From positions 17,041-81,040 of the forward strand of contig CAUJCX010000003.1 of assembly GCA_963169235.1 (NCBI GenBank): DNA of 64,000 bases. Direction: 5' to 3'. Both the position numbers and the translations under genes were made by a program. Shown here piece by piece: positions 29,230 through 38,582 of the stretch; within the stretch, counting starts at the first letter, position 1, and each line of letters opens with the position of its first letter. Below the pieces are notes generated by a model that was not told where the DNA came from, searched no databases, and saw only the letters and a program-made list of their open reading frames with translations. The DNA is from Actinomycetota bacterium (GTDB lineage: Bacteria; Actinomycetota; Thermoleophilia; Miltoncostaeales; Miltoncostaeaceae).

Positions 29230-29927
29230 GGGTCGAAGACCTCACGAAGACGCTCGACCACCTGGTGCTCGCCCCCGCCGCCGGGATGGACGATGTGGGG
29301 CGCGCGTGCGACGACGCCACGCGGCTGCACGTCGCGTCGCTGGTCGCGCTGCCGTACATGGTGCCCGCCGTGGTCGACCGCCTGCGGGGCAGCGATGTGA
29401 AGACCTGCGCGGCCATCGGTTACCCGCTGGGAGGCGACACGCACGCCGTCAAGGTAGCGGCCGCCGAGCAGGCCGTGTCGGACGGGGCCGACGAGGTGGA
29501 GATCGTCATGAACGTCCCGGCCCTCGTGTCGGGCGAGTTCACGTTCGTGCGCGACGAGCTGCGCCGCATCATCCGCGCGGTGCAGTCGCAGGCCGTCAAC
29601 AGCGCCAAGGGCAGCACGCTGGTGAAGGTGATCGTCGAGGCCCCGATGCTCGACGACAAGCTGTTGCGCCTGGCCTGCAAGATCGTGGCCGACGCGGGCG
29701 CCGACTTCGCCACCACGTGCACCGGATACGGCGGCGCCGCCACCACCCACGCCGTCGAGATCATGCGCGACGCCCTGCCCGAGCAGGTGGCCGTGAAGGC
29801 GTCCGGCGGCGTCAAGACGTTCGCGGAGGTGGACGCGCTCATCTCGGCCGGCGCCGCCCGCGTGGGCACGTCGGTGACCCCCGCGGTCGTCGACGAGCTG
29901 GTGGCGTTGAACAACGCGACCACATGA
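29226..29927 (+). CDS. deoC: Deoxyribose-phosphate aldolase
   Basis: A 233-residue class I aldolase splitting 2-deoxyribose-5-phosphate into acetaldehyde and glyceraldehyde-3-phosphate. The Schiff-base lysine motif is [11 protein letters not shown] (Lys near 138), and the second conserved lysine lies in [12 protein letters not shown]. The TIM-barrel segments [13 protein letters not shown] and [10 protein letters not shown] also match. The family N-terminus supports ATG 29226; GTG 29214 would add four residues. No ribosome binding site is visible, but a short upstream frame overlaps the start. It is co-transcribed with hisIE and trp genes (ATGA overlap), an uncommon partner for amino-acid synthesis. 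Confidence 0.92.
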   Translation: MRVEDLTKTLDHLVLAPAAGMDDVGRACDDATRLHVASLVALPYMVPAVVDRLRGSDVKTCAAIGYPLGGDTHAVKVAAAEQAVSDGADEVEIVMNVPALVSGEFTFVRDELRRIIRAVQSQAVNSAKGSTLVKVIVEAPMLDDKLLRLACKIVADAGADFATTCTGYGGAATTHAVEIMRDALPEQVAVKASGGVKTFAEVDALISAGAARVGTSVTPAVVDELVALNNATT

Positions 29928-30570
29928 CCCAGGCCGCCGATCTGGACGTCGTACAGTTTGATGACGCGGGGCTCGTGCCCGCCGTGGTGCAGGACGCCAC
30001 CAGCGGCGAGGTGCTGATGATGGCGTATATGAACCGTGCGTCCCTCGAGCGCACGCTCGCGACGGGGCAGACGTGGTTCTGGAGCCGCTCGCGCGGTGAA
30101 CTGTGGAACAAGGGCGCCACCAGCGGGCACACCCAGGCCGTGCGCGGGGTGTTCGCCGACTGCGACGGCGACACGCTGCTGGTGGTGGTCGACCAGACCG
30201 GAGCGGCCTGCCACACGGGCGAGCGCACGTGCTTCTTCCGCCGCCTCGGCGACGGTGAGGAGCCGACGTTCGCGGCGCTCGCGTCGCTGGTGCGCGTCGT
30301 GGCGCAGCGGGCCGAGGACGCCGACCCCGAGTCGTCGTACACCGCCCGCCTGCTGGCCAAGGGCGTCGACACCGTCTGCAAGAAGGTGGGCGAGGAGGCC
30401 ACCGAGGTGGTGCTGGCCACGAAGGGCCGCGAGCACGGCCAGGTGGTGTACGAGAGCGCCGACCTGCTGTACCACCTGGTGGTGCTGTGGCAGCACGCCG
30501 GGGTGGGCATCGACGAGGTGATGGCGGAGTTGGCGTCGCGGCACCGTCCCGCCCCGCCCTCCGGCGCGGC

Positions 30571-30574
<4 letters not shown>
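29924..30574 (+). CDS. hisIE: Phosphoribosyl-AMP cyclohydrolase / phosphoribosyl-ATP pyrophosphatase
   Basis: A 216-residue bifunctional enzyme for steps 2 and 3 of histidine synthesis. The HisI part (1-115) has [12 protein letters not shown] and the zinc/metal cysteines in DCDGDTLL and [11 protein letters not shown]. The HisE part (125-216) has [26 protein letters not shown] and the Mg-binding acidic helix [14 protein letters not shown]. It is the only histidine gene in the window, so the pathway is dispersed. It overlaps both deoC and trpE, which ties it to one transcript. Confidence 0.95.
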
Positions 30575-32091
<1,517 letters not shown>

Positions 32092-32095
32092 TGCC

Positions 32096-32698
32096 ATGAG
32101 CACGCTGCCGACGTTTCCGGGCACCCGCGTGGTGCTGATCGACAACTACGACAGCTTCACGTACAACCTGATGCAGTACTTCGGCGAGCTGGGCGCCGAC
32201 GTGGTGGTGCGGCGCAACGACGCGATCGACACCGACGGCATCGCGGCGCTCGCGCCCACGCACATCGTCATCTCGCCCGGTCCCAAGACCCCGGGCGAGG
32301 CCGGCGTGTCGGTGGCGGCGGTGAAGGCGTTCGCCGGCACCGTGCCCGTGCTGGGCGTCTGCCTGGGGCACCAGGCCATCGCCGAGGCGTTCGGCGCCCG
32401 CGTGGTGCGCGGGGCGGAGCCGGTGCACGGCAAGACCAGCGCCATCGTGCACGACGGCCGCGGGGTGTTCGCGGAGATCGGCAACCCCATGACCGCGACG
32501 CGCTACCACTCGCTGGTGGTCGACCCGGACACCATCGACGCGGGCCGCTTGGAGGTGACCGCCCACTGCGACGGCGACGTCGTGATGGGGCTGCGGCACC
32601 GCGACGTCCCCGTGGAGGGGGTGCAGTTCCACCCCGAGTCCATCCTCACCGAGCGGGGGCACACCATGCTGGCCAACTTCCTGCGCATGGAGGCCTGA
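32096..32698 (+). CDS. trpG: Anthranilate synthase component II (glutamine amidotransferase)
   Basis: A 200-residue class I glutamine amidotransferase feeding ammonia to TrpE. The nucleophile elbow is [14 protein letters not shown], and the His-Glu pair is in [14 protein letters not shown]. The opening [18 protein letters not shown] is diagnostic. It may also serve aminodeoxychorismate synthase, since TrpG and PabA are often shared; no separate pabA is seen here. 4-bp gaps on both sides place it firmly in the operon. Confidence 0.95.
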   Translation: MSTLPTFPGTRVVLIDNYDSFTYNLMQYFGELGADVVVRRNDAIDTDGIAALAPTHIVISPGPKTPGEAGVSVAAVKAFAGTVPVLGVCLGHQAIAEAFGARVVRGAEPVHGKTSAIVHDGRGVFAEIGNPMTATRYHSLVVDPDTIDAGRLEVTAHCDGDVVMGLRHRDVPVEGVQFHPESILTERGHTMLANFLRMEA

Positions 32699-32702
32699 CG
32701 CG

Positions 32703-33734
32703 ATGACCGACGTGACCATCGCCGACACCATCAACCGCCTGGTGGCGGGCGAGGAGATCGGCCGGGCGGGCGCCGCGGCCGCCCTCGACCTCATCATGTC
32801 CGGCCACGTCAACGAGGCCCAGACGGCCGCGTTCCTCATCGCCCTGCGCGGCAAGGGGGAGAGCCCGGCCGAGATCGCGGGCCTGGCGTCGGTGATCCGC
32901 GAGAAGGCGGTGCCGGTGGCGGCGCCGGACGGTCCATTCGTCGACACGTGCGGCACCGGCGGCGGCATCTCGACGTTCAACATCTCGACGGCCGCGGCGT
33001 TCGTCGCGGCCGGGGCGGGCGTGGCGGTGGCCAAGCACGGCAACCGGTCGAGCACGTCCAAGAGCGGCAGCGCGGACGTGCTGGAGGCGCTGGGTGCCCG
33101 CATCGACCTGACCCCCGACGCGGTGGGGCAGTGCCTGCGCGACGCCGGGGTGGGGTTCATGTTCGCGCCCCACCACCACCCGGCATTTGCGCACGTGGTG
33201 CCCGTGCGCAAGGCACTGGGCGTGCACACGGTCTTCAACCTCATCGGCCCGCTGGCCAACCCCGCCGGCGCGCCCCGCCAGGTGCTCGGCGTCGCCGACC
33301 ACGAGGCGATGGGACGCCTGGCCGCGGCCCTCGCCGAGCTGGGCTGCGAGCGGGGCCTGGTGGTGCGGGGCCGCGACGGCATGGACGAGATCAGCACGGC
33401 CGAGATCACCGACGCGTACGAGGTGCGCGACGGCACCGCGACCCACTTCCGCATCGACCCGTCGGTGCTGGGCATCACCCGGCCGTGGCCCGACGCGCTG
33501 GCGGGCGGCGAGCCGCACGAGAACGCCCGCGTCATCCGCGCCGTGCTGGACGGCGAGCCCGGGGCGGCCCGCGACGTGGTGGCCATCAACGCGGCGGCCG
33601 CCATCTGGGTGGCCGGGGAGGTGGACGATCTCGCGCACGGCTTCGAGCGGGCGATCGCCAGCATCGACGACGGCGCGGCCCGTCGGAGCCTCGATCGCTT
33701 CGTGGACGCCACCAACCGCCTCGCCCCGGCGTAG
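32703..33734 (+). CDS. trpD: Anthranilate phosphoribosyltransferase
   Basis: A 343-residue enzyme joining anthranilate to PRPP. Family motifs in order: VDTCGTGGG (PRPP glycine loop), FNISTAAAFVAAGAG, KHGNRSSTSKSGSADVLEALG, the anthranilate channel HHHPAFAHVVPVRKALG, and FNLIGPLANPA. The metal-binding DGMDEIS segment is intact. The start is 4 bp after trpG. After the stop there is a 37-bp gap before trpC, the widest inside this operon. Confidence 0.96.
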   Translation: MTDVTIADTINRLVAGEEIGRAGAAAALDLIMSGHVNEAQTAAFLIALRGKGESPAEIAGLASVIREKAVPVAAPDGPFVDTCGTGGGISTFNISTAAAFVAAGAGVAVAKHGNRSSTSKSGSADVLEALGARIDLTPDAVGQCLRDAGVGFMFAPHHHPAFAHVVPVRKALGVHTVFNLIGPLANPAGAPRQVLGVADHEAMGRLAAALAELGCERGLVVRGRDGMDEISTAEITDAYEVRDGTATHFRIDPSVLGITRPWPDALAGGEPHENARVIRAVLDGEPGAARDVVAINAAAAIWVAGEVDDLAHGFERAIASIDDGAARRSLDRFVDATNRLAPA

Positions 33735-33771
33735 GCTGCCCCTACCCGTCACCCGACCGCCAGCGATCGCC

Positions 33772-34548
33772 GTGCCTACATTTCTCGACCAGGTCGTCGA
33801 GCGCACAGAGAAGGACTTGGAGCGCCGCAAGGCCGCGACACCCGCGGACGTGCTGGAAGCACGCCTCGGCCCCGCGCCGCGCGGGCGGCCGTTCTCGGAG
33901 GCCCTCATCGCCGAGGGCATCTCGCTGATCGCCGAGATGAAGCGGGCCAGCCCGTCGCGGGGGCCCATCCACCCGGACGCGCGCGTGGCCGACATCGTGC
34001 GGCAGTACCGCGACGCCGACGTGGCCGCCATCTCGGTGCTGACCGAGCCGCACTGGTTCCACGGCAGCCTCGACGACCTCGCCGAGGCCCGCGAGGCCGT
34101 CGACCTGCCGCTTCTGCGCAAGGACTTCCTCGTCGACCGCTACCAGCTGCTGGAGGCCCGGGTGGCGGGCGCCGACGCCGTGCTGCTGATCGCGGCGGCG
34201 CTGGGGCGCGGGCGGCTGGAGGAGATGATGCAGCAGGCCCACGAGCTGGGGCTCGACTGCCTGGTGGAGGTGCACGACGAGGACGAGGTGGAGACCGCGG
34301 TGGAGGCGGGCGCCGAGATCATCGGCATCAACAACCGCAACCTCCACAGCCTCGAGGTCGACCTCGACACCACGTTCCGGCTGCTGGCCGACATCCCCGC
34401 GGGCACGGTGGTGGTGGCCGAGTCGGGCATCTCGGAGCGCGAGCACGTGCGCGACCTCGAGGACGCGGGCGTCGACGCCATCCTGGTGGGCGAGGCGCTG
34501 ATGTCGTCGGGCACTCCGGGCGACGCCGCGCGGCGCCTGAGGGACTGA
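33772..34548 (+). CDS. trpC: Indole-3-glycerol phosphate synthase
   Basis: A 258-residue TIM-barrel enzyme. Catalytic segments: IAEMKRASPSRGPI (catalytic Lys), LLRKDFLVDRYQL (second Lys), CLVEVHDEDEVETAVEAG, IGINNRNLHSLEVDL and VAESGIS. It closes the indole ring before tryptophan synthase. GTG at 33772 fits the family N-terminus but has no ribosome binding site. The operon ends here: trpF, trpB and trpA are not next to it. A trpB2 homolog lies at 43173. Confidence 0.95.
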   Translation: MPTFLDQVVERTEKDLERRKAATPADVLEARLGPAPRGRPFSEALIAEGISLIAEMKRASPSRGPIHPDARVADIVRQYRDADVAAISVLTEPHWFHGSLDDLAEAREAVDLPLLRKDFLVDRYQLLEARVAGADAVLLIAAALGRGRLEEMMQQAHELGLDCLVEVHDEDEVETAVEAGAEIIGINNRNLHSLEVDLDTTFRLLADIPAGTVVVAESGISEREHVRDLEDAGVDAILVGEALMSSGTPGDAARRLRD

Positions 34549-34676
34549 CGGGGCCAGACGCACACCACACCGTTACGCCGCCGACACGGGCGCGTCACGG
34601 GGTCGCGAGGAGCGGGGGAGAAGGTGAGGACGTGCCCAGAGCACTTCTCGCCCCGATCTCCCGAAGGGAACCTGCC

Positions 34677-35204
34677 ATGAACTCCACCACCCGTCGTCTC
34701 TCCGCTGTTGCCGGCGTCGTCGCGCTGTGCGCGTCTGCCGCCCCCGCCATGGCCGGGACCACCGGTCTTCTGTCCGCCGCCCACCCCGAGGCCGCCTCCA
34801 AGGTGCCGGCTCCGGCTCCCGCCGCCGCGGCGACCGCCGCCTCGACCGCGACGATGCGCGCGGTGGTGTACGACTGCGGCGGTGACGCCAAGACGCGGCC
34901 CTCGCGGTACACGCTGGCCTGCGGCGACGCCAACGAGGGCGTCAAGAACCTGCGCTGGAAGGGCTGGGGCACCGCCAAGGCCACCGCCCGCGGCGTGATG
35001 TGGACCAACGACTGCACCCCGAGCTGCGCGCAGGGCAAGATGAAGTCCCTGCCGGTCACCGTGACCGTCGACAAGCTCGTGAAGGGCGAGGCCACCGGCC
35101 AGTACCGGCGCATGACCGTGACCGTCACCGGTAAGGCGCCCAAGGGCGTGCAGAAGGTGTCGCAGTACCGCATCTCGCCCGAGGCGGGCCCCGTGCTGCG
35201 CTAG
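34677..35204 (+). CDS. Secreted cysteine-rich protein (paralog of the 38056 lipoprotein)
   Basis: A 175-residue exported protein. A signal peptide (AVAGVVALCASAAPAMA-G, cleavage near 25) and an Ala/Pro linker precede a domain of about 110 residues with the cysteine pattern YDCGGD, LACGDANEGVKNLRWKGWGT, and NDCTPSCAQGK. The same pattern recurs in the lipoprotein at 38056. Similar small proteins occur widely in actinobacteria, function unknown. GAAGGGAA lies 6 nt before ATG 34677; a GTG at 34632 would put a non-signal-like stretch in front. It probably forms a single-gene unit. Confidence 0.7.
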   Translation: MNSTTRRLSAVAGVVALCASAAPAMAGTTGLLSAAHPEAASKVPAPAPAAAATAASTATMRAVVYDCGGDAKTRPSRYTLACGDANEGVKNLRWKGWGTAKATARGVMWTNDCTPSCAQGKMKSLPVTVTVDKLVKGEATGQYRRMTVTVTGKAPKGVQKVSQYRISPEAGPVLR

Positions 35205-35241
35205 CAGCTCGCGGTGTCGGCCGCGGTGCCGACGGGCGTCG

Positions 35242-35247
35242 TATCCT
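35242..35247 (+). promoter_or_regulatory. Candidate -10 element, leaderless start of the SDR gene
   Basis: TATCCT, then 7 nt, then ATG. The identical hexamer and spacing precede the gene at 41978. Confidence 0.5.
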
Positions 35248-35254
35248 TGCGCAC

Positions 35255-36025
35255 ATGGATTCGACGGCACTGTTCGACATACGCGGCCAGGTCGCCATCG
35301 TCACCGGCGCCTCGTCGGGCCTCGGCCGCATCATGGCCGCGGGCCTGGCGGGCGCCGGTTGCACGGTGGTGCTGGCGGCGCGCCGCGAGCCGCGGCTGCG
35401 CGCCCTGCACGACGAGATCGCGGCCGCCGGCGGTCGTTCGCTGGTGGTGCCGTGCGACGTGCGCGATCCGGGCCACGCCGACCTGCTGGTGAACGCCGCG
35501 CTGGGGGAAGGACGCCTCGACGGCGTCATCCTGAACGCCGGGGTGGGCACCGGATCGCCCGCCGAGAACGAGGACCTGGCCCGCTTCCACGAGGTGATGG
35601 AGGTGAACGTCGCCGCGGTGATGCGCCTGGCCTCCGCGTGCGCGCGCGAGATGATCCCCCGCGGCGGCGGCTGGATGATCACCCTGTCGTCCATCCTCGG
35701 CAAGCGCGCCGGCACGGGCATGGGCGTGGCGGCCTACACGGCCAGCAAGGGCGCCATCGAGCAGCTCACCCGCGAGCTGGCCCGTCAGTGGGCCCCGCAC
35801 CACATCCGCGTCAACGCGCTGGCGCCCGGGTACTTCCCCACCGACATGAACGCGCCCATGGTGGCGGGGGAGGGCCGCCTGGAGGCCATGATCTCCCGCA
35901 TCCCCCTGGGCCGGCCGGGCGAGCCCCACGACATCGCCGGCGTCGCCGTGTTCCTGGCCTCCCGGGCGGGTGGGTACATCACCGGCCAGAGCATCGGCCT
36001 CGACGGAGGCATGTCGGCCTGGTAG
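35255..36025 (+). CDS. Short-chain dehydrogenase/reductase
   Basis: A 256-residue classical SDR with the NAD(P) loop VTGASSGLGRIMA, LNAGVG, the active site Ser (TLSSILG) and YTASKG (Tyr-x3-Lys), and the C-terminal RVNALAPGYFPTDM and QSIGLDGGMSAW. Arg-rich VVLAARREPRL after the second strand suggests NADP preference. Such enzymes (FabG-like, 3-ketoacyl or sugar-alcohol dehydrogenases) cannot be assigned a substrate from motifs. The gene stands alone upstream of the two-component system. Confidence 0.88.
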   Translation: MDSTALFDIRGQVAIVTGASSGLGRIMAAGLAGAGCTVVLAARREPRLRALHDEIAAAGGRSLVVPCDVRDPGHADLLVNAALGEGRLDGVILNAGVGTGSPAENEDLARFHEVMEVNVAAVMRLASACAREMIPRGGGWMITLSSILGKRAGTGMGVAAYTASKGAIEQLTRELARQWAPHHIRVNALAPGYFPTDMNAPMVAGEGRLEAMISRIPLGRPGEPHDIAGVAVFLASRAGGYITGQSIGLDGGMSAW

Positions 36026-36140
36026 ACCGCGTTCTGTTACCCGGACGACATGGGTCCGACGCCGCCTCGCCGCGGGCGGGGCGCAAGGTGGGTCGGCCCG
36101 GACGAACCACCGCATTCCCATCCCCGACGGAGGCCATGAC

Positions 36141-36845
36141 GTGACCGACATCCCGCGACCCACGGTGCTGCTGGTCGAAGACGACGCCGCGCTGCGCGAG
36201 ACGACGCAGATGGTCCTCGAGCGCCAGGGGTTCGACGTCTCCTCGGTGGGCGACGGCAACGCGGCCGTGGACGCGCTCGAGCGCTCGTGGCCCGACGTGG
36301 TGCTGCTCGACCTGATGCTGCCGGGCATGGACGGCATCAGCGTCACCCGCTGGATCCGCGAGCGCTCCATGGTGCCGATCGTGATGATCACGGCGCGCGG
36401 CGAGCCCATCGACGAGGTCGCGGGGCTCGAGGCGGGGGCCGACGACTACGTGGTGAAGCCGTTCGACGGCGCGGCCCTGTCGGCCCGCCTGCGGGCCGTG
36501 CTGCGGCGCAGCGCCATGCATGCCGCAGAGCCCGCCGCACCGGTCACCGACGTCCAAGCCCTGGGCGGCGGGCTGCTGCTCGACCGCGCCGCCCTGGAGG
36601 CGACGCGCGACGGCCAGGTGGTGCCGCTGACGCCCACCGAGATGCGCCTGCTGACCGAGTTCGCCGACAACCCCGGCGTGGCCCTGTCGCGCACGCACCT
36701 CTTGGAGCGCGTGTGGGGCAGCATGTGGGCCGGGGACGGCGCGGGCCGCATGGTGGACGTCCACATCCAACGCCTGCGCGCCAAGGTCGGCGCCGACACG
36801 GTCGAGACCGTGCGCGGGCACGGGTACCGCCTGCGCCGCACGTGA
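36141..36845 (+). CDS. OmpR-family response regulator
   Basis: A 234-residue two-domain regulator. The receiver (about 8-120) has LLVEDDAAL, phospho-acceptor Asp57 (DVVLLDLMLPGMDG), ITARG and Lys106 (VVKPFDG). The C-terminal winged helix has LTPTEMRLLTEFADNPGVALSR, LLERVWG, MVDVHIQRLRAKVG and TVRGHGYRL. GTG at 36141 has GACGGAGG upstream at 8 nt. Its stop overlaps the sensor kinase (GTGA) and the third gene encodes a lipoprotein, so the three form one operon. The signal is unknown; an envelope stimulus is plausible. Confidence 0.93.
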   Translation: MTDIPRPTVLLVEDDAALRETTQMVLERQGFDVSSVGDGNAAVDALERSWPDVVLLDLMLPGMDGISVTRWIRERSMVPIVMITARGEPIDEVAGLEAGADDYVVKPFDGAALSARLRAVLRRSAMHAAEPAAPVTDVQALGGGLLLDRAALEATRDGQVVPLTPTEMRLLTEFADNPGVALSRTHLLERVWGSMWAGDGAGRMVDVHIQRLRAKVGADTVETVRGHGYRLRRT

Positions 36846-38059
36846 GGTTCTTCTCCCGCATCGGGCCGCGTCTCGCGCTGCTGCTGGCGGTCGTCGCGGT
36901 GCTGTCCATCGCCACCACCAGCGTGATCGTGTACCGGTCGACCGAGGACGACCTGCGCGCGCGACTGCGCCAGACGACGCTGACGCGCCTGGGGGCCGGC
37001 GTCGACGTGTTCTCGGCGTCCGATCGCCTGGTGGCGGGCACCCGCGTCGACGACCAGGACCTGCCGAAGCCGCTCAGGGACGCCCTCAGCCGCCGGCGGT
37101 CCGTGAGCTACTTCGACGGCGAACGCATGTGGGCGGCGCGCAGCTTCGGTCCCCGGGGCGTCCTGTCGGTGAGCCAGTCGGCGGTCGCCGACCGGCAGTT
37201 CCTCAGCGACCTCATGCGCCAGTTCGTACTGGCAGGGGCCGTCGCGGCGCTGGTGTCCATCCTGATCGGCGGGCTGATCGCCGGTGCCACCACGCGGCGG
37301 CTCGCCCGCATCACGCGGGTGGCGGGAGCCGCCGCCGGAGGCGACCTCGAGCAGCGGGTCAACGACCCCGCGCGCGACCAGGTGGGCGACCTCGCGCGCG
37401 CCGTCGACAGCATGAACGCCGACCTGGGGGCGCTCTTGGAACGCGAGCGGCGCTTCGCGGCCGACGTCGCGCACGAGCTGCGCACGCCGGTCGCCGCGCT
37501 GGTATCGGCCACCGAGCTGCTGGACGAGCCCCGCGGGCGGGAGATCGCGCGCGAGCAGGTGGCGCGCCTGCGGCGGCTGGTGGATGACCTCATCGAGACG
37601 TTCCGGGCCGCGGACGCGCAGGGCGACATCGAGATCGAGTCCGTGCCGCTGGGCGAGACGGTGCGCCTGCTCTTGGACCACCTCGGCCACGACGTCGTGC
37701 TCGACGTGGAGGGCGACGCATGGGTCGACACCGAGCGACGGCGCCTGTCGCGCGTGCTCGACAACCTCATCAGCAACGCCCGCAAGTACGGCGGCGACCC
37801 CATCACGGTGGCGGTCCGCGACAACCGCATGGAGGTGCGGGACGAGGGCGCCGGCTTCCCCGACTGGCTGGTGGACCGCGGTCCGCAGCGGTTCCGCACC
37901 GAGTCGACGTCCCGGGGCGACGGCGTCGGGCTGGGGCTCAGCATCGCCGTGGCCCTGGCCGACTCGATGGGCGCGACGCTCTCGTTCGCCAACGCCGCGG
38001 ACGGAGGGGCCCGGGCCGTGGTGGAGTTCCGCCGCGCCGCGGCCCCGGAGGCCGCGTGA
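36842..38059 (+). CDS. Sensor histidine kinase
   Basis: A 405-residue membrane kinase. TM1 is about 9-31, an extracellular sensor of about 95 residues follows, TM2 about 128-149, and HAMP about 150-200. The HisKA box has phospho-acceptor His211 (ADVAHELRTPVAAL). The HATPase domain has LDNLISNARKYG (N box) and RGDGVGLGLSIAVALAD (G box). It should phosphorylate the response regulator encoded just upstream (GTGA overlap). The short sensor loop has no recognised domain. It overlaps the lipoprotein gene by GTGA. Confidence 0.93.
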   Translation: MRFFSRIGPRLALLLAVVAVLSIATTSVIVYRSTEDDLRARLRQTTLTRLGAGVDVFSASDRLVAGTRVDDQDLPKPLRDALSRRRSVSYFDGERMWAARSFGPRGVLSVSQSAVADRQFLSDLMRQFVLAGAVAALVSILIGGLIAGATTRRLARITRVAGAAAGGDLEQRVNDPARDQVGDLARAVDSMNADLGALLERERRFAADVAHELRTPVAALVSATELLDEPRGREIAREQVARLRRLVDDLIETFRAADAQGDIEIESVPLGETVRLLLDHLGHDVVLDVEGDAWVDTERRRLSRVLDNLISNARKYGGDPITVAVRDNRMEVRDEGAGFPDWLVDRGPQRFRTESTSRGDGVGLGLSIAVALADSMGATLSFANAADGGARAVVEFRRAAAPEAA

Positions 38060-38562
38060 GGACGGCTCTCCTCGCGTGCGTGATCCTGGCGATGGTGATC
38101 GCCGCCGGCGGCTGCCGGCAGGGAGCGGACCCCGCGCCGGTGACGGCACCCGCCGTGGGGCCGCAGCCCGGCGTGGCGAACAAGGGCACCGACGCGCGGG
38201 GCGGCGTGACGTACATCAACGACTGCGGCGGCAAGCCCGTGCAGCGCCCCCGCACGTTCGTGACCGCGTGCGGCGACGGCAACGAGGGCGTCTCCCAGCT
38301 GCGCTGGCAGGGCTGGGGCACGGCGCGCGCGGTGGGCAGCGGCGTGTTGCTGTCCAACACGTGCACGCCGTCGTGCGCGCGCGGTGCCTGGGAGGCGCTG
38401 TCGGCCACCATCGTGCTGGATCGCCTGCGCTCCGGGGAGGCTTCCGCCTACTACTTGCGTATGGTGGTGACCGTGGAGGGTGACGACGCCGGCGACGCCC
38501 GCAGCGACGTGTACCGCCTCGCGGGCCCTGATGACCCGGGGGCACCCTCGCTCGTGCAGTAG
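38056..38562 (+). CDS. Lipoprotein of the two-component operon
   Basis: A 168-residue predicted lipoprotein. The signal peptide LLACVILAMVIAAGGC ends in a lipobox (AAGGC, Cys20). The mature domain repeats the cysteine layout of the secreted protein at 34677: NDCGGK, TACGDGNEGVSQLRWQGWGT, and NTCTPSCARGA, so six conserved cysteines. Membrane anchoring and operon position suggest that it is a target or accessory sensor of the kinase, but this is an inference. GTG start overlaps the kinase stop. Confidence 0.75.
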   Translation: MRTALLACVILAMVIAAGGCRQGADPAPVTAPAVGPQPGVANKGTDARGGVTYINDCGGKPVQRPRTFVTACGDGNEGVSQLRWQGWGTARAVGSGVLLSNTCTPSCARGAWEALSATIVLDRLRSGEASAYYLRMVVTVEGDDAGDARSDVYRLAGPDDPGAPSLVQ

Positions 38563-38582
38563 ACGACGCCGAGGAGCGGGTC

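Noticed and set aside
36026..36140. A sixth sigma-28-type promoter before the two-component operon
   Set aside because: No (G/C)CCGA with the N16-spaced partner occurs in that gap.
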